From assembly GCA_012799535.1 (NCBI GenBank), contig JAAZLB010000311.1, positions 1 through 9,934 on the forward strand: 9,934 bases of DNA, in the 5' to 3' direction. Origin of the DNA: Bacillota bacterium. Lineage in GTDB: Bacteria; Bacillota; Limnochordia; Darwinibacteriales; Darwinibacteriaceae. Within the stretch, counting starts at the first letter, position 1. The number at the start of each line of letters is the position of its first letter. Shown piece after piece: positions 6,888-9,934 of the stretch. The notes under the pieces are model-generated. The model was not told the origin of the DNA. It saw nothing but the letters and a program-made list of their open reading frames with translations, and did no database searches. The position numbers and the translations under genes are program-made.

Positions 6888-6898
6888 CCCAGAAACAA
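6870..6898 (-). promoter_or_regulatory. Candidate sigma-A-type promoter for nfnA-nfnB-ROK
   Basis: On the minus strand TTGTTT (6898-6893) and TATAGT (6875-6870) are separated by exactly 17 nt. The -10 box matches the consensus at five of six positions and the -35 box at three. It lies between the upstream terminator and the nfnA ribosome site, where a promoter is needed. The predicted leader is short, about 15-20 nt. Confidence 0.55.
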
Positions 6899-6929
6899 CC
6901 ATATATTTTTACCACTAGTTCACATTGTG

Positions 6930-6965
6930 AAAACAAAAACAGGCGCGGTATTTTCCGCACCTGTT
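6930..6965 (-). terminator. Rho-independent terminator after the ABC permease genes
   Basis: On the minus strand ACAGGTGCGG (6964-6955) and CCGCGCCTGT (6948-6939) form a 10-bp stem with a single G-T pair and a 6-nt loop, followed by TTTTGTTTT. It starts 14 nt after the stop of the second permease gene, so the transporter transcript ends here and nfnA needs its own promoter. Confidence 0.92.
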
Positions 6966-6978
6966 CTCATCAATGACC

Positions 6979-7842
6979 CTAGCCCTTCACAGCACCACCC
7001 AACAAACCACGTACAAAGTATTTCTGTAAGGAGAAAAAGACAATTAAAGGTACAATCATGGAGACAAAAGCAGCAGCTGTGAGTACATGCCAATCCTGGC
7101 CATGGGATCCTACTAAGCTGGAAAGACGCATAGTTAGAGGGGCCACTGACTCGTGTCCCCCTAAATAGATTAGAGCTACCAAAAGGTCATTCCAGACAAA
7201 GAGAAACTGGAAAATCACCAAGGATGCTAAGGCTGGGATTGACAAAGGTAAGGCCAAGCGCACAAAGGTAGTCCATATACTCGCCCCATCAATGTGGGCA
7301 GCTTCAAACAGATCGTTAGGTAGCGATTGGAAGAAACTATGCAGCATAAAGATGGCAAAGGGCAAACCATAACCAGTATGTACTAACCAAAGCCCCACGA
7401 AAGTCCCAGACAAACTAAGCCTATTATAGAGTTTTAATACTGGCACAAAGGTCATTTGGGTTGGTACCACTAACATCATGACAATTAACGCATAGAAGAA
7501 CCCCTGACCACTAAAGTTTAGCCTAGACAAACCAAAGGCCGCTAAAGCAGCTAGAAACACGGGAATTAAGGTACCACCAACTGTAATGATAAAGCTATTA
7601 CGAAAGGCGGTAGCCATTCCTCCTGTGCGTAACACGTTTTGGTAGTTTTCAATTGTGAATTGAGTAAATCTCAAAGGGCTAGAAAAAACTGTCCACCAAC
7701 CAGAGTAAGCCACTTCACTCGCTGGGCGAAAAGAGGTGATCAACAAACCTAAGGTGGGCACAATCCACAAGATCATGGCTATGATTACCACTATGTTTAC
7801 TACAATAAGGGGTAACTTACGCTTAATTCTTAACCAACTCAT
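6979..7842 (-). CDS. Carbohydrate ABC transporter permease, MalG/AglG family
   Basis: Inner-membrane permease of a CUT1-type sugar importer. The 287 residues hold about six hydrophobic segments (roughly 11-37, 83-107, 114-135, 147-170, 203-226 and 254-272). The cytoplasmic EAA loop that docks the ATPase is EAAHIDGASIWTTFVRLALP (180-199). The C-terminus QKYFVRGLLGGAVKG is typical of MalG relatives. The ATG has GGGAGG 7 nt upstream, lying inside the end of the preceding permease gene, with only 2 nt between stop and start, so the two permeases are translationally coupled and should form a heterodimer. A terminator follows. The substrate cannot be read from the permease; glycosides or oligosaccharides are typical for the family, and a uronic-acid-containing sugar is suggested only by the downstream genes. 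Confidence 0.93.
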   Translation of the reverse strand: MSWLRIKRKLPLIVVNIVVIIAMILWIVPTLGLLITSFRPASEVAYSGWWTVFSSPLRFTQFTIENYQNVLRTGGMATAFRNSFIITVGGTLIPVFLAALAAFGLSRLNFSGQGFFYALIVMMLVVPTQMTFVPVLKLYNRLSLSGTFVGLWLVHTGYGLPFAIFMLHSFFQSLPNDLFEAAHIDGASIWTTFVRLALPLSIPALASLVIFQFLFVWNDLLVALIYLGGHESVAPLTMRLSSLVGSHGQDWHVLTAAAFVSMIVPLIVFFSLQKYFVRGLLGGAVKG

Positions 7843-7844
7843 GT

Positions 7845-8711
7845 CTAAGCCTCCCCCTTCAGTTTTTGACGAATGTTGAAATACATAATGGGAATAATTA
7901 TGAGGAAAAGCACAACTGCAATGGCACTAGCTCGACCAGTATTGGCAAATTGAAACATTTCCTTAAACATCCGGTTCGCAATTACTTCTGTGCCAAAGTT
8001 TCCGTTGGTCATCACATAGATGATATCAAAGATCTTCAAAACGTTAACTAACATGGTTGTGATAACAACTGAGAGTGCAGGTTTCATTTCTGGAATAATC
8101 ACATGCCAAAATAATTCGAGTTCATTGGCACCATCCACCTGGCCCGCTTCTAATAATTCCCGCGGAATCCCCTTGTAAGCAGCGGAAAGGATCACCATAC
8201 AGTAACCGGTCCAAATCCATAAACCCACCGCAATAAGGGCAAAGTTATTTAAAGGGGACTGTAATAACCAACCCTTAGGTTCAAAGCCTAAGACCACTAA
8301 GATCTGATTTAATAGTCCGATTTGTTCGGCACCAGAAGGTTTGTAACTATACATAAACTTCCAGACCACACCTGCTCCTACAAAAGAGATGGCCATGGGC
8401 ATGAAGATTATGGATTTAGCCACACTTTCATACTTAACACGGTCAACTAAAATGGCAAATAGTAATCCTAAACCAACGGTGCCCGCAGTAAAGAAAACTA
8501 GCCAAAGTAGGTTATTCTTAAATGCCCGAAGCATGACCTGAGAAGTGAAGACGTATTTGTAGTTGTCCAAGCCCACAAAATTTACTGATCTCCGATCCAT
8601 AAAACTTAGGCGAATCGTTTGTAGTGCTGGATACACTTGGAAAACTAGTAAAAACAAAACAGCTGGTCCCACATAGAATACAGGAGCTAAAAATCCCGTT
8701 TTCCTTTTCAC
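7845..8711 (-). CDS. Carbohydrate ABC transporter permease, MalF/AglF family
   Basis: First inner-membrane permease of the CUT1-type importer, 288 aa with about six hydrophobic segments (roughly 8-30, 66-89, 100-119, 157-178, 211-230 and 262-279). MPMAISFVGAGVVWKFMY (104-121) and VILSAAYKGIPRELLEAGQVDGA (173-195) resemble AglF, the alpha-glucoside permease branch. The EAA loop is EAGQVDGANELELFWHVIIP (188-207), with Gly in the third position of EAA. The start is GTG at 8711 because GGAGG (8723-8719) lies 7 nt upstream; an ATG at 8715 is in another frame and too close to that site. It follows the binding-protein gene after a 78-nt gap that carries a strong hairpin. No ATP-binding subunit is encoded in the window, so a shared MsmX-like ATPase from elsewhere may serve it, or the ATPase gene lies outside. 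Confidence 0.93.
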   Translation of the reverse strand: MKRKTGFLAPVFYVGPAVLFLLVFQVYPALQTIRLSFMDRRSVNFVGLDNYKYVFTSQVMLRAFKNNLLWLVFFTAGTVGLGLLFAILVDRVKYESVAKSIIFMPMAISFVGAGVVWKFMYSYKPSGAEQIGLLNQILVVLGFEPKGWLLQSPLNNFALIAVGLWIWTGYCMVILSAAYKGIPRELLEAGQVDGANELELFWHVIIPEMKPALSVVITTMLVNVLKIFDIIYVMTNGNFGTEVIANRMFKEMFQFANTGRASAIAVVLFLIIIPIMYFNIRQKLKGEA

Positions 8712-8735
8712 ACATAATCCTCCTCGCCCTATCTA

Positions 8736-8770
8736 GGGAAAAGGGCCCGCTCCTCGCGGAAGCGCGCCCT
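8736..8770 (-). promoter_or_regulatory. GC-rich intercistronic hairpin between binding protein and permease genes
   Basis: On the minus strand AGGGC (8770-8766) pairs with GCCCT (8746-8742), and inside it, past one G/G mismatch, CGCTTC pairs with GGAGCG (one T-G pair) around a CGCGA loop; TTTTCCC follows. The T run is short, so it could be a leaky terminator or a 3' stabiliser. Such elements commonly keep the binding protein in excess over its permeases. Confidence 0.75.
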
Positions 8771-8789
8771 CCTAGTCACTCAGTAAAGG

Positions 8790-9934
8790 CTAGTAACTAT
8801 CTATAGCAGCTGCTTCGATAAATTCGAGAACATCGTCAAGACTTTCGCCACCCACATACATGAGGGTGCCTTCCCAGAATGCTCCAGAGCCAACAGCCGC
8901 CGGCATAGAGTCAGAACCATCAAATCTAAAGACATCCGCTTCGTTGAGAACACGGGCCATTTCCCGAGTTAAATCATCGGGATAAACCGCTGGATTAATC
9001 TTGTTATTGGTCCCTAGTTTACCTAACTCACTCACCCAAATTTCTTGAGCTTCTGCAGTGGCTAAGAAATTCATGAAAGCAGTGGCCTCAGGAGTGGATT
9101 TAAACTGGGCAACCATGTCCCCACCACCTAGCATAGGATTGCCGTGTTCAGGTTTAATCATGGGAAAAGCGAAAAAGTCCACATCTTCACCGATTTTCAC
9201 ATTTGGATTAGCATCTTGAATGAAGCTAGTAATGAAACTGGCTTGACGATGCATCATTGCCCGTGGTGGATCAGTAAAGAGTTCGGCTACAGAATCACCA
9301 AAGTTAGTGGATAATACGGTAATGGGACCGCCATAGACATAGTCACTATTTGTGGTGATCTTACCGAATACTTCAAACGCCTCTTTGATTCTCGGGTCAG
9401 TCCAAGGAATCTCGTGATCAACCCACTGATCATATACTTCTGGACCAGCAGTACGTAAGAGGATATCCTCGATCCAGTCAGTTGCGGGCCATCCACTAGC
9501 AGCTCCAGATTCTAAACCGATAGCCCAAGGGGTATCTCCGTTGGCAACCATCTTATCCATGAGAGCTTCCATCTCTTCCCAAGTTGTGGGAACCTCATAC
9601 CCCTTTGCAGCGAATTGATCTGGGCGATACCAGACAAGACTCTTAATATCTGCCGAGAACATGAGAGCGTAGAGTCCATCATTGTAGGTACCTAATTCGA
9701 TCCAGGACTTGTTCATGTTAGCCTTAAGAGTATCCAAATCTAGCACTGTGTTTAAATCAACAAGAGCCCCTTGATCCGCATATTCCTTCATGGCACCAGG
9801 GCCCGGAATCGCAGCTACATCAGGAGGGTTACCAGCGGCCAAACGAGTTTGCAATAAAGTTGGTAGGTCTCTAGTACCTTCGAATTGAACCTTGATTCCG
9901 GTCTTAGTCGTAAAAGCGACCATTACCTTCTTGA
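8790..9934 (-). CDS. Extracellular sugar-binding protein of ABC transporter (N-terminus outside window)
   Basis: Solute-binding protein of the CUT1 sugar importer, expected to be anchored outside the membrane as a lipoprotein. The reading frame is open through the right edge: three more codons (Lys-Lys-Val) precede the Met at 9923, which is therefore internal. About 381 residues are present, and the signal peptide plus perhaps 40-60 residues are missing. Diagnostic features are FTTKTGIKVQFEGTRDLPT near the start, LLQTRLAAGNPPDVAAIPGPG, a Trp/Tyr-rich ligand-lobe region (SADIKSLVWYRPDQFAAKGY, VPTTWEEMEALMDKM), and GNPMLGGGDMVAQFKSTPEATAFMNFLATAEAQEIWV late in the protein, all standard for family 1 binding proteins of the AglE type. 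The ligand is unknown. It is the first visible gene of the transporter operon, and its excess over the permeases is probably set by the downstream hairpin. Confidence 0.9.
   Translation of the reverse strand, partial: KKVMVAFTTKTGIKVQFEGTRDLPTLLQTRLAAGNPPDVAAIPGPGAMKEYADQGALVDLNTVLDLDTLKANMNKSWIELGTYNDGLYALMFSADIKSLVWYRPDQFAAKGYEVPTTWEEMEALMDKMVANGDTPWAIGLESGAASGWPATDWIEDILLRTAGPEVYDQWVDHEIPWTDPRIKEAFEVFGKITTNSDYVYGGPITVLSTNFGDSVAELFTDPPRAMMHRQASFITSFIQDANPNVKIGEDVDFFAFPMIKPEHGNPMLGGGDMVAQFKSTPEATAFMNFLATAEAQEIWVSELGKLGTNNKINPAVYPDDLTREMARVLNEADVFRFDGSDSMPAAVGSGAFWEGTLMYVGGESLDDVLEFIEAAAIDSY

Noticed and set aside
8518..8715. Minus-strand frame starting with ATG at 8715, near the permease ribosome site
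   Set aside because: It overlaps the MalF-like permease in another frame, its ATG is only 3 nt from GGAGG, and it encodes no recognisable domain; the GTG at 8711 is the better start.

Overview
All recognisable genes in this window lie on the minus strand, so transcription runs from the right edge to the left. Base composition is moderate to low in GC. Ribosome-binding sites are strong (AAGGGGTGA, GGAGG and GAGGTGA types), several genes start with GTG or TTG, and Rho-independent terminators are present. With an NfnAB-type bifurcating transhydrogenase pair, this points to an anaerobic, saccharolytic Bacillota (Firmicutes) bacterium. I cannot name the genus from sequence alone.

The window falls into three transcription blocks. 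(1) 9934-6979: the 3' part of an extracellular sugar-binding protein gene, then two ABC sugar permeases most like the AglF/AglG (alpha-glucoside) group. A GC-rich intercistronic hairpin separates the binding protein from the permeases, and a strong terminator (about 6930-6965) ends the block. No ATPase gene is visible. (2) About 6898-3275: a promoter with an inverted repeat over its -10 box, then nfnA, nfnB and a ROK-family repressor, ending in a second terminator (about 3275-3318). (3) 3274-1: a leader with a 14-bp palindrome (possible operator), then a divergent uronate isomerase (UxaC-like), an SDR-type fructuronate reductase/mannonate oxidoreductase (UxuB-like), and the first 345 codons of a gluconokinase-like FGGY kinase that runs off the left edge.

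The layout reads as a sugar-acid (uronate) utilisation island. A transporter brings in a sugar or glycoside. The isomerase converts a hexuronate to a ketouronate, and the SDR reduces that to an aldonate. A kinase then acts on a sugar acid. The ROK protein is a plausible sensor-repressor. NfnAB exchanges electrons between NADH, ferredoxin and NADPH and may set the pyridine-nucleotide supply for the reductase step. Mannonate dehydratase, KDG kinase and KDPG aldolase are not in the window. The families are all known; the unusual points are the NfnAB-ROK gene linkage inside a uronate island and the use of an FGGY kinase there. I found no RNA genes, CRISPR arrays, insertion sequences or phage genes.
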